From an uncultured Caldilineaceae bacterium (GTDB taxonomy: Bacteria; Chloroflexota; Anaerolineae; Caldilineales; Caldilineaceae): a stretch of DNA of 64,000 nt. Every line of letters starts with the position of its first letter. Within the stretch, counting starts at the first letter, position 1. Under the pieces are notes generated by a model. The model was not told where the DNA came from, made no database searches, and saw only the letters and a list, made by a program, of their open reading frames with translations. Position numbers and translations under genes: made by a program. Positions 15,263-22,955 of the stretch are shown one piece after another. The stretch covers positions 3,556,722-3,620,721 of the forward strand of contig OY282381.1 in NCBI GenBank assembly GCA_958295915.1. The letters run 5' to 3'.

Positions 15263-18036
15263 TCTGTCTTGGGTACATAGCAGACTTGCCGCACGGTCAG
15301 CGCCGGGTGATCGTAGCCAAACTCTCCCGTAATCTGCCACAGGGACGAATTGCTTATAAAGATCGGCCTTACCGCGGCGCAGGCTGCCGCAGGATCACCG
15401 TTGGCGCTGTAGGTCTCTAACCAAATGCGGGCCGCTTCGGTGAATTTGCTCTGCGGCTGGCTATGAGAGAGCGTTGCCAGCATCGACTCGGCCGTCGGCC
15501 GATTGTGGCTCAGGGTCAGAATCTGCACCAGTCGGAAGCTGGCCAGCCCCCGCAGCAGGGCCATCTCCTCCGCAGGATCCGTACCGTAAATGCTGCATGG
15601 CTGCAAGCCTGACGCTTCCAGCGCGGCAGTGTACAGCTCGATGGCCGCAGCATAACCGAACACATCCGCCGTCTGCAAAGCTACATCCGCCTCGATTAGC
15701 CGCAGCCCCAAGCAGTTGTTCCCCTCACGTTCCCGGTCATACATCCAGCTGAAGCGTCGAAAGGACGCGCCCTCGATGCTGTACCAGATTTCCGTGTGGG
15801 GAACGCTCAGCCCGCCCTCCACAGTGCCACTGACCCCACCAGTGAGCCGCAGACGACGGACAGCTGTCGGCCGTTCATAATCCGCTATTTCCACGATAAC
15901 CGTGCCTTCCGCGATGCTCGCGCCCGGCTCAATGACATCCCGGTAGGTATTCGCGGTGCCGTCCCAGGCGATCACCTCCACGCTCAAGAGACAGAAAGTG
16001 GTACAACTCTCCAACTGCCAGATCAACTCCGATCTGCCGTCCGCATTGACGTCGCCTATCGCCAGTAGCTTGGGCTTGCCATGCATGTTCGGCGCGTAGG
16101 CGTTCTGATACCTGCCGTCCTCCTGCTTGTGCAGAATGATGATAGTCCCATCTTCGCCGCCCGGCCCGTAACCGACATCGCCGATGATCGTCGGTATGGC
16201 GATTACATCTTCCAGGCCGTCGTCGTTCAGGTCGTAGATCAGCAGCCCCCCGCGGTCGTCGCGCATCGCATCGCAGGCCTGCAGCCAGGCTGCGATAAGC
16301 AGCGAATCCCCCGACACCAGATTCACCATCACAGGCAGGGGAGAGAGATAATCCGCAGCTGTCTGCGGGCACTCCGGCAATCCGTCGATCTGGGCAAGAC
16401 GCGGATTCAGACGCGCCCGCGAGGTAAAGGACAGGATCGGGCAGACGTCATGCGCGCTGAATGTCGGATTGGCGTATCCGTAATCGGCCAGCACATCCAC
16501 AACGCTTTGCGTAACGGCCGCGAATTCGTTCACCACTCCGCAGGCCTTTCGGGGATCACCGGTTTGCTGGTAGGCCTTTAGCCAGCGTCGGGCTACCTCC
16601 GTGTAGATCTGTTCGCTATATTCGGATTCCAGTCGTTGCGCCCGGGCGGCGGCCAGCGCCGGATCGGCTGTATAGCCAGCGATCACAGCCAAGCGGAAGA
16701 GCGCAAAGCTGCGTAGTTCGGATAGCTCGTTGCTGCGTTCCCAGCAGGCCCGCAGATCCATGTTCTCGACCGCGGCTGTATAGAGTGCCTGCGCATTTTC
16801 GGTGTGTTCGTCGGCAAAGGCCCGGTTGGCATCCAGCACAGTGTGATAGAGGCAGTCGCTGGGGCTCAAACTCTCGCTGCTCAATGTGTACGGCGCGCCA
16901 TCTGTGCTGCTCCACACCGCCGTGTGCGCACGCTGTGGCCCGGCCCCGGCGCCGGTATACTCTCCCCCTGTCAGACGGATATCCTTGGGTATGCCGGGTT
17001 CGTCGCCGCCGGTCAATGATACATTCGCCGACGCCATTGTGATCGTGCCTTTGCTCCAATCCTGCCAGGCGACGCCATCCCAACTGCGGACGTGGACGGT
17101 GACAAAGCAGGTGCTGGTTCCACAGATGGTATCGCTCCAGATCACATCCGTCTGGTTGTCGGCATTGATGTCCTTCGTCGCCAGTAGCTCTATCTTCCCG
17201 CTAGCGGTGGTCGTGTAGCGCAGAGAGTGCGCTTCGCCGCCGCCGAGGAGTACGAGTTTCTGGCGTCCGTCCGCAGCTGTCCGCTCGTCGTCAATGATGG
17301 TGTATACGATCACGGCATCGTCCGCGCGATTGCCGCTGAGATCGGCGCTGACCAAGATGTTCAGTTCGGCCCCGCAACCCGCTAAAAATGCCGTGACTTG
17401 CGCGTAGCGATCGGTTGTGGGTGTATCGAACACAGCGGTCAATGCCTGGCCCAGATCGGCAGACATGGCTGGACATGGAGGAAAAGGCCCAGACGGGGAC
17501 GACGGCGCATGGATCCGCTGCGAAGGAGGGGTGGGCAGATCCGCGGCAGCCGGTGTATCGGTGGCTGCCGATGCAGGTGTCGGTGTGATGGGCGCCGGCG
17601 ACGAACCCGGGGCAGAAGTCGCTGCCGGCGTGGGCGATGGGAGAATGTCCGGTATCAACAGACGTTCACCGACAATCAGCACATTATCCTGCCGTTGCGC
17701 TCTGGGGTTCGCCGCCTGCAGAAGGCGCACAGACAGACCGAACTTTTCAGCAACTGTCATCCAGCCATCCCCTTGTTTGACGATATAAAACTTCTCCTCC
17801 CAACCAGGCCCGCCGGGGATGAACAGACGCTCGCCCACAATCAGCCAACCGCTCGAGCGCACCGCCTGCGGATTCGCTTTCTGCAACTCCTCTACCGTCA
17901 GCCCGACCCGTTGGCCCACCAGTTCCCAGCTATCTCCCGGCTGCACCGTGTATGTATAGCCATTTTCCTGTGCCGCAACAGTAACCATCTGGAACAGGCA
18001 AAGTAACGCGATCAATAGCGACAAAAGCCGGCCCAT
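15247..18036 (-). CDS. Exported LysM protein with duplicated FG-GAP-like/helical module
   Basis: 929 residues; ATG preceded by AGAGGAGGAA. Signal peptide at 1-22 (hydrophobic LLSLLIALLCLFQ, AxA-like cleavage), two LysM domains (about 28-74 and 82-129: YTVQPGDSW and YIVKQGDGW) that usually bind peptidoglycan-type glycans, then a Pro/Thr/Ser/Ala-rich linker (about 130-185). The rest is two copies of one module (about 190-560 and 560-929), each with Asp-rich repeats (DLSGNRADD, DINADNQTD; DLNDDGLED, DVNADGRSE) resembling FG-GAP/VCBS calcium loops, a helical TPR-like part and an AC-x-VxxxF end. Probably cell-surface, function unknown. The last residues and the stop lie in a family E repeat. Confidence 0.8.
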   Translation of the reverse strand: MGRLLSLLIALLCLFQMVTVAAQENGYTYTVQPGDSWELVGQRVGLTVEELQKANPQAVRSSGWLIVGERLFIPGGPGWEEKFYIVKQGDGWMTVAEKFGLSVRLLQAANPRAQRQDNVLIVGERLLIPDILPSPTPAATSAPGSSPAPITPTPASAATDTPAAADLPTPPSQRIHAPSSPSGPFPPCPAMSADLGQALTAVFDTPTTDRYAQVTAFLAGCGAELNILVSADLSGNRADDAVIVYTIIDDERTAADGRQKLVLLGGGEAHSLRYTTTASGKIELLATKDINADNQTDVIWSDTICGTSTCFVTVHVRSWDGVAWQDWSKGTITMASANVSLTGGDEPGIPKDIRLTGGEYTGAGAGPQRAHTAVWSSTDGAPYTLSSESLSPSDCLYHTVLDANRAFADEHTENAQALYTAAVENMDLRACWERSNELSELRSFALFRLAVIAGYTADPALAAARAQRLESEYSEQIYTEVARRWLKAYQQTGDPRKACGVVNEFAAVTQSVVDVLADYGYANPTFSAHDVCPILSFTSRARLNPRLAQIDGLPECPQTAADYLSPLPVMVNLVSGDSLLIAAWLQACDAMRDDRGGLLIYDLNDDGLEDVIAIPTIIGDVGYGPGGEDGTIIILHKQEDGRYQNAYAPNMHGKPKLLAIGDVNADGRSELIWQLESCTTFCLLSVEVIAWDGTANTYRDVIEPGASIAEGTVIVEIADYERPTAVRRLRLTGGVSGTVEGGLSVPHTEIWYSIEGASFRRFSWMYDREREGNNCLGLRLIEADVALQTADVFGYAAAIELYTAALEASGLQPCSIYGTDPAEEMALLRGLASFRLVQILTLSHNRPTAESMLATLSHSQPQSKFTEAARIWLETYSANGDPAAACAAVRPIFISNSSLWQITGEFGYDHPALTVRQVCYVPKTESSGQ

Positions 18037-18100
18037 TGAATTCTTCCTCCTCTAGAAATGCAATCAAATCTGTGTTCATTTTATAGAGGGTACGTTGGTC

Positions 18101-18129
18101 AGTATACTTCCTGTTCACCGAGCGGACAA
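18101..18129 (-). promoter_or_regulatory. Promoter of the LysM gene
   Basis: On the minus strand TTGTCC (18129-18124), 17-base spacer, TATACT (18106-18101). The start codon at 18036 lies about 55 bases downstream of the expected transcription start. Confidence 0.55.
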
Positions 18130-18161
18130 GCATAGATCAATATGCTGTGAGCCTGTTACGA

Positions 18162-18191
18162 TTAGCCGGCCTGTTCGTCACGGGGTACAAT
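18162..18191 (+). promoter_or_regulatory. Possible leaderless promoter of the TrmA-like gene
   Basis: TTAGCC (18162-18167), 18 bases, TACAAT (18186-18191), then ATG at 18198 only 6 bases later. The transcript would start at or next to the ATG. No properly spaced ribosome-binding site is present. Confidence 0.4.
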
Positions 18192-18197
18192 GCAGGG

Positions 18198-19595
18198 ATG
18201 AACGCGCTTGTTTCTATCGAATTGACGCATGTGGCTGCCACCGGGGAAGCCATCGCTCGGGACAAGGATGGCCGCGTGGTCTTCGTCGCCGATGCCATCC
18301 CCGGTGAAACTGTCGAGGTCGAAATCGTCGAAGAAACGAAGCGCTGGCGCCGAGGAATCCTGCGCACGGTGCTGAAGGCCAGCCCGGATCGGGTGATGGC
18401 TCTCTGCCCGCACTTTGGACCCCCCCAGCCGGTCGCTTTGTCCGACGGTCGCGTCCTCAATGAATCCGGCGCGCCCCGCTGCGCCGGTTGTGTGTGGCAG
18501 CAAATCGACTACGAACGCCAGTTGGCTCTGAAACGGGAGATCGTTGTCGATACCCTGACCCGCAACGGACGCCCCGGCAAGACGTGGGAACAGAGCAGAC
18601 AGATCATCGAAACGCTGGTGGCGGAGGTGGTAGCCCTCGGCGCGCAAGAAGCTGAAAATGCCGTGCTGGATTTCGGCTTCCGCACACAGATGCGTTTCGA
18701 TGTGGGACAATCCGGCCGCCTGACCCTTACGGGGCGCAATGGCGACCGCCTGGCAATCGATGAATGTCCTCTCCATCACCCGCAGCTCGCACAACTTTTT
18801 GCAGGATTCCGTGTCGATAAGAATGAAGATCTCTCTACAGCGGTGCACCGCGTTACGCTGGCCGTGGGCGGCACAGCCGACTTCCTGAGCGACAGGGCAA
18901 AGGGTGTGCTCATCCTGCATAGCCACCGCGACGAACCGCCCGGCCTGGAACTGGAGCTGCCGGTGAATGCCTTTCTGCTCCATGAAAGAGATGAACCTTC
19001 CCTGGAACTGCTGGTGGGCGACTGGACCTACAGCGCGCAAGTGGACGGCCATCCGCTGACCGCCTACCCCCCAATTGGCGACGACATCCACGCCGGACAT
19101 CTGCTGGCGGATGAAGTCCTGGTGGCTGTAGCCGCAGAACTCCTCGAACTGAAGCCTTTCGAGCATCTTCTGGAACTGTGGGCCGACATCGGCGCACGCG
19201 CAACCCTGCTGGCGGAACAGGTCGCCACAATCATCGCCGTTGAAGAGGCCGAACTGGCCGTGGCCGCCTTGCGCGCCAATCTGGCCGGGCTGGACAACGC
19301 CGACGCCTGGCAGGGAGAGATGCTCCCTACTATACGTAAGCTGCGCCGAGCCGGATACCGCTTCGATGCTGTGCTGCTCACGCCACCGGATGGGGCCATC
19401 GAGCCGGAGTTGTTTTCCTTGCTCACACGTATGCGCATCCGTCGTTGTGGCTTGATCACAGCCGACCCGCTAAGCCTGGCCCGGGCGCTGACGGCAGTAG
19501 ACGAGGCTGGATATCGCCTGGCAGCGGTGCAGCCCATCGATCTTCAGCCCCACCAGCCGGGCGTGACGCTTGTCGCACGCTTTGACAGGAAGTGA
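18198..19595 (+). CDS. TrmA/RlmD-family-like protein lacking catalytic motifs
   Basis: 465 residues from ATG 18198, where the TRAM domain begins (ELTHVAATGEAIARDKDGRVVFVADAIPGE, up to about 60). Family members methylate uridine-5 in tRNA or 23S rRNA. The four iron-sulfur cysteines are kept: C70, C95, C98 (CAGC) and C190, with the FRTQMRF that follows in the family. The methyltransferase part is not: where relatives have a DLYCGxGxF SAM motif there is LELWADIGARATLL; DPPR is LTPPDG; and the SCNP nucleophile is ITADP, with no cysteine. It therefore looks like a catalytically dead but full-length RNA-binding protein, or a divergent enzyme. Confidence 0.75.
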   Translation: MNALVSIELTHVAATGEAIARDKDGRVVFVADAIPGETVEVEIVEETKRWRRGILRTVLKASPDRVMALCPHFGPPQPVALSDGRVLNESGAPRCAGCVWQQIDYERQLALKREIVVDTLTRNGRPGKTWEQSRQIIETLVAEVVALGAQEAENAVLDFGFRTQMRFDVGQSGRLTLTGRNGDRLAIDECPLHHPQLAQLFAGFRVDKNEDLSTAVHRVTLAVGGTADFLSDRAKGVLILHSHRDEPPGLELELPVNAFLLHERDEPSLELLVGDWTYSAQVDGHPLTAYPPIGDDIHAGHLLADEVLVAVAAELLELKPFEHLLELWADIGARATLLAEQVATIIAVEEAELAVAALRANLAGLDNADAWQGEMLPTIRKLRRAGYRFDAVLLTPPDGAIEPELFSLLTRMRIRRCGLITADPLSLARALTAVDEAGYRLAAVQPIDLQPHQPGVTLVARFDRK

Positions 19596-19724
19596 GGGCG
19601 CGTCTCAAGGTGGGGGTGAGTTTCTCTCTCCTCTATTGGGCAAGTCCACCGCCCGCCGGCAGCTATATTGGATTCGGTAAGCGGGTTACGCAATACGCAA
19701 TATGCGTAATCGGACGAACAACAG
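19596..19724. other. Intergenic stretch with family H element
   Basis: 19596-19620 (GGGCGCGTCTCAAGGTGGGG) resembles the element found three times at the right end (62091, 62875, 63743). 19686-19711 holds TACGCAATACGCAATATGCG, a common short repeat. The next gene has no strong ribosome-binding site. Confidence 0.4.
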
Positions 19725-20603
19725 ATGACCGCTCCAATTCAAATCCGTACCCTGACCTCTGTTGAAGACTGCCGCCGCCTGCAGGATGTGCAAAACCGCA
19801 TCTGGCGCAGTGAGCCAGACGATATTATGCCGATTCATGTGCTGATCACCCAGGCCAAGAATGGTGGCCTGCTTCAGGGCGCATTTGCCAGGGAGGGCGC
19901 GCATGAGACAGACGGTATGGTCGGTTTTTCTTTCGGCTGGCCGGCATTTGGCCGGAATAGCGCCGGCCAGCGACGGCTCAAGTTTTGCAGCCATATCGTC
20001 GGTGTTCTGCCCGATTGGCAAGGGCGCGGCATCGGTCTCCAACTCAAGCTATCCCAGCGGCAAGAGTTGCTGCGCCAAGGGTGGACCGACTGGGTCACCT
20101 GGACATATGACCCTCTGCAGCGAGTGAACGGACGGCTGAATATCCACCGCCTGGGCGGCGTCAGCGCCACATATCTGCGCAATATGTACAGTGAGATGCA
20201 CGACAGCCTCAACGCCGATATGCCGACAGACCGCTTTCAGGTGGACTGGTATCTGAATAGCCCACAGGTGGAGAAAGCCCTCTCCGTCGACCGCCGGCCC
20301 TCTCGAGGCGAACCGACTGGGTGGCGAACCTCTGATTTGCAACGCGCCCGCACCCGCTTGGTAAGCGCCAGCCATGATCTGCGGGCCCCGATCGAGCCAG
20401 CGCCAACCCCGGACAGCCGGCCGTATGCGCTCCCTCTACCGGACAATGTCGATGTCTTGCGCCGCGTCAGTGACATTCTGCTGTTCGACTGGCGGATGTA
20501 TGTCCGTCATGCCGCCGAAAGCTGCCTGGCCGCCGGCTACACGCTGGTGGACTGTATCCTGATTGAAGATGAGTGGCATTATATCTTCGCCTTTCGGGTC
20601 TGA
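19725..20603 (+). CDS. Predicted GNAT-superfamily acetyltransferase (COG3375-like)
   Basis: 292 residues. IRTLTSVEDCRRLQDVQNRIW at the N-terminus and VGFSFGWPAFG, then CSHIVGVLPDWQGRGIGLQLKLSQR, with the acetyl-CoA-binding Q/RxxGxG/A loop as QGRGIG. WTYDPLQRVNGRLNIHRLGGVSATYLRNMY is highly typical of the COG3375 group. The substrate of this group is unknown. The gene stands alone, upstream of sodN. Confidence 0.8.
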   Translation: MTAPIQIRTLTSVEDCRRLQDVQNRIWRSEPDDIMPIHVLITQAKNGGLLQGAFAREGAHETDGMVGFSFGWPAFGRNSAGQRRLKFCSHIVGVLPDWQGRGIGLQLKLSQRQELLRQGWTDWVTWTYDPLQRVNGRLNIHRLGGVSATYLRNMYSEMHDSLNADMPTDRFQVDWYLNSPQVEKALSVDRRPSRGEPTGWRTSDLQRARTRLVSASHDLRAPIEPAPTPDSRPYALPLPDNVDVLRRVSDILLFDWRMYVRHAAESCLAAGYTLVDCILIEDEWHYIFAFRV

Positions 20604-20634
20604 CTGTTTTCGTGGTGGGAGCGGTCACCGAAAA

Positions 20635-20663
20635 TTGACGCTTTCCTCTGTCTTCGGTATACT
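20635..20663 (+). promoter_or_regulatory. Promoter of sodN
   Basis: TTGACG (20635-20640), 17-base spacer, TATACT (20658-20663). The start codon at 20804 gives a leader of about 134 bases, which contains a family B palindrome. Confidence 0.6.
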
Positions 20664-20702
20664 TTTCACAATGCAGCCCTGAGCAGTTCCCGCAGGGTTC
20701 CC

Positions 20703-20725
20703 GCGCCTCTCTCTAGCAGAGGCGC
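20703..20725. repeat. Family B palindrome in the sodN leader
   Basis: 23-bp palindrome GCGCCTCT-CTCTAGC-AGAGGCGC followed by ATTTAAC, the family's conserved flank. It would form a hairpin in the sodN transcript leader. Confidence 0.75.
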
Positions 20726-20803
20726 ATTTAACATCTTCAAGTCAGGATAATTTTGGACGCGTCATAACTTTTGACCTTCTTTATAACACAGAAAGGATTC
20801 TAC

Positions 20804-21256
20804 ATGTTTCAGAAAGCCATTGCCAGACTACTCGCCAAGACCGCAGTGAAAACTGTCAGCGCCCACTGTGACGGACCCTGCGGTGTGTATGACCCAGCCT
20901 CTGCTCGCATTGCCGCAGAAGCGGCTCTTTCGATGACCAAGAAGATCATGGCCCTGGACCCGACAGGGATTGCCGATAGCAATACCCTTTCCCGCTTCAT
21001 CAGCATCAAAGAGGAGCAGGCGCACCTGGCCAAGACAGAGTTGCTGGTTCTCTGGACCGACTACTTCAAGCCGGAGCATCTGGACCAGTACCCGGACCTG
21101 CATGACAAGTTCTGGAAGGCCGCCAAGTTGTGCTCGGCTGTCAAACAGGAAGTCAATGAGGAGGCAGCCAACAATCTGATGGCGGCCATTGAGGATATCC
21201 ACAATATCTTCTGGGCCACGAAAGGGCGGGATGTGACCTATTACGTGGCCACCTGA
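20804..21256 (+). CDS. sodN: Nickel superoxide dismutase
   Basis: 150 residues from ATG 20804, with AAAGGA 6 bases upstream. Disproportionates superoxide with a nickel centre. The nickel hook HCDGPCGVY (H21-Y29) matches the family signature HCxxPCGxY; the mature enzyme must begin with H21, whose free amino group, H and cysteines C22 and C26 ligate nickel. Residues 1-20 (MFQKAIARLLAKTAVKTVSA) are the propeptide to be removed by SodX, which is encoded downstream. The remaining 130 residues form the four-helix bundle (ARIAAEAALSMTKKI, IKEEQAHLAKTELLVLWTDYF). Length is normal. A terminator follows. Confidence 0.95.
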   Translation: MFQKAIARLLAKTAVKTVSAHCDGPCGVYDPASARIAAEAALSMTKKIMALDPTGIADSNTLSRFISIKEEQAHLAKTELLVLWTDYFKPEHLDQYPDLHDKFWKAAKLCSAVKQEVNEEAANNLMAAIEDIHNIFWATKGRDVTYYVAT

Positions 21257-21339
21257 GCCTGGGCAAGCCGTGAGCCATGAAGCGACACCAGAGATAGCGC
21301 GCCTGGTGAATCTTCATGCCACCTGTAGATAGAAATAGC

Positions 21340-21372
21340 GGCCGGACTCATCACAGGGTCCGGCCGTTTTCT
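21340..21372 (+). terminator. Rho-independent terminator after sodN
   Basis: GGCCGGAC (21340-21347), 10-base loop, GTCCGGCC (21358-21365), then GTTTTCTT. An 8-bp perfect GC-rich stem and T-tract. Confidence 0.8.
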
Positions 21373-21382
21373 TGCCTCGGAA

Positions 21383-21454
21383 GTTTTTAGTTGCCAGTTT
21401 TTCGTTTTTAGCAACTGCGCTGTTACTCGAAACTGAAAACGCAAAACTAGAAAC
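21383..21454. repeat. 72-bp imperfect palindrome, family F copy 2
   Basis: Identical over all 72 bases to 12908-12979. It lies between the sodN terminator and sodX. Confidence 0.85.
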
Positions 21455-21471
21455 CAGGAGACAGGGGCGGA

Positions 21472-21876
21472 ATGTGGAAGCGGAACCCGCGCCTCTCTCG
21501 AGCAGAGGCGCATTCAACCCTTCCCCGTAGCGGCTGGCGGGAGATGGCGTTATGGCTGCTACGCAGGCGGCGGCTATTCCGGGTAACCGGGGAATCCATG
21601 ATGCCGACACTATGCGCCGGAGCGGTTGTGCTGTTGGATCCCTATGCCTACCGTAAGGGCGTAGTGCCCCAGGAGGACGAAATCGTTGTAGCGCGGCATC
21701 CCCGCCAGGCGGAACTGTGGATCATCAAGCGGGTGGCGGCGGTGATCGAAAGCGATACCGCGGCCATACGGCTTGTGCTGTCCAGCGACAACCGGGCAGC
21801 CGGCGCGGATAGCCGCGCCTTCGGAGCGGTTGCGGGCGACCTCGTCCTGGGGCGGGTGACCAGTCTCCTGCGCTGA
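21472..21876 (+). CDS. sodX: Nickel-type superoxide dismutase maturation protease
   Basis: 134 residues from ATG 21472. S26-type signal-peptidase-like serine protease that trims the SodN propeptide so that the nickel-binding histidine becomes N-terminal. The nucleophile is S42 in VTGESMMPTL and the general base K86 in ELWIIKRVAA; VVLLDPYAYR and DEIVVARHP are typical. The conserved protein begins at about M25 (ATG 21544). Residues 6-17 are encoded by a family B palindrome (21489-21511), inserted in frame between the ribosome-binding region and the body. Start is therefore either 21472 (GGGGCGG upstream) or 21544. Pairing with sodN supports the call. Confidence 0.88.
   Translation: MWKRNPRLSRAEAHSTLPRSGWREMALWLLRRRRLFRVTGESMMPTLCAGAVVLLDPYAYRKGVVPQEDEIVVARHPRQAELWIIKRVAAVIESDTAAIRLVLSSDNRAAGADSRAFGAVAGDLVLGRVTSLLR
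21489..21511. repeat. Family B palindrome inside the sodX 5' end
   Basis: GCGCCTCT-CTCGAGC-AGAGGCGC followed by ATTCAAC. Translated in frame as part of RLSRAEAHSTL if the 21472 start is used. Confidence 0.75.
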
Positions 21877-21946
21877 ATGAACGGAGGCCCAGAGATCTGG
21901 GCGAAATACCACGCCCGTTTTCTCTGTCGATGGGCGCGTCATCGCC

Positions 21947-21969
21947 GCGCCTCTGCTCGAAAGAGGCGC
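21947..21969. repeat. Family B palindrome between sodX and the permease gene
   Basis: GCGCCTCT-GCTCGAA-AGAGGCGC followed by ATTCAAC. It lies in the convergent junction and could act as a bidirectional terminator hairpin. Confidence 0.75.
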
Positions 21970-21978
21970 ATTCAACAC

Positions 21979-22926
21979 CTACCTGCGCTGACGGGGATCG
22001 AGTGCATCCCGCAGGCCATCACCGATGAAGTTGATGCTGAGAATCGTCAGGGAGATGAATAGACCAGGCCAAATGACCAGCCAGGGGTTTTGGGTGATGA
22101 AATCTTTGTTCTCGAAGAGCAATCGGCCCCAGGTAGGCACATTGGAAGGGAAGCCCAGCCCGAGGAAGGACAAGGCGGATTCTGTGAGAATCGCCGATGC
22201 GACCCCCAAGGTTGCCGAGACGATAATGGGGCTGAGAACGTTCGGCAAAATGTGTTGCCACAGGATCGAATGCTCCCGCGTTCCGACGCTGATCGCAGCT
22301 TCGACGAATTCCTTCTCTTTGATCGACAGTACGGCCCCACGCACAACCCGGGCTGTCGGCATCCACCCCAAAACACCGATGACGAACACAACCAGAAGAA
22401 AGATGCCCAGTTCCGGGCCGAGTGATGCCTTCAGCGAGTCTCGGAATAGCATGATGATTACGAGAAGCAGAGGGAGGCTGGGCAAAGCCAGCATCAGATC
22501 CGTGAACCGCATAAAGGGATTATCCAGCCGACGAAAGTAACCGGATAAGATACCGACGAGCGTGCCGAATGTGATGGCGACCAGCATGGCGACGATACCG
22601 ACCGCAATCGAGATGCGTCCGCCAAAGAGATTGCGCGCCAAAGTATCTCGCCCCAGATCGTCAGTGCCGAGCGGATATTGCCAAGAGGGTGGTTGGTTGA
22701 TCGAGTCGATGTCATCGACGATAAAGCTGTACTCCGGATCCACTGTGTATACGAGCGGGCCAGCGACGACACCGAGACCCAGCAGCGAAAGCGCCACGAT
22801 GCCAATGATCGCCAGTGTATGCCGACGGAAACGTAGCCAGACATCGCCCCACAGGGTGCGATACTGGCGCTGCGAAAGTTCAACGGCCAAGTTGTCGGCA
22901 GAAGCTGTTTGCGTGCGGACGGCCAT
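21979..22926 (-). CDS. Peptide-type ABC transporter permease (DppC/OppC family)
   Basis: 315 residues from ATG 22926, chosen for GGAG 5 bases upstream; a GTG at 22932 is less likely. Inner-membrane subunit of a peptide/opine/nickel-type importer. N-terminal helix HTLAIIGIVALSLLGLGVVAGPLVY, the family's YPLGTDDLGRDTLARNLFGGRISI, about five further membrane helices, and the EAA loop EAAISVGTREHSILWQHILPN that docks on the ATPase. It ends INFIGDGLRDALDPRQRR, typical for the family. Downstream of the DppB-type gene by 29 bases and in the same operon. No ATPase genes follow. Confidence 0.92.
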   Translation of the reverse strand: MAVRTQTASADNLAVELSQRQYRTLWGDVWLRFRRHTLAIIGIVALSLLGLGVVAGPLVYTVDPEYSFIVDDIDSINQPPSWQYPLGTDDLGRDTLARNLFGGRISIAVGIVAMLVAITFGTLVGILSGYFRRLDNPFMRFTDLMLALPSLPLLLVIIMLFRDSLKASLGPELGIFLLVVFVIGVLGWMPTARVVRGAVLSIKEKEFVEAAISVGTREHSILWQHILPNVLSPIIVSATLGVASAILTESALSFLGLGFPSNVPTWGRLLFENKDFITQNPWLVIWPGLFISLTILSINFIGDGLRDALDPRQRR

Positions 22927-22955
22927 AATCACTCCAATTGCTACAACTATCTCGA

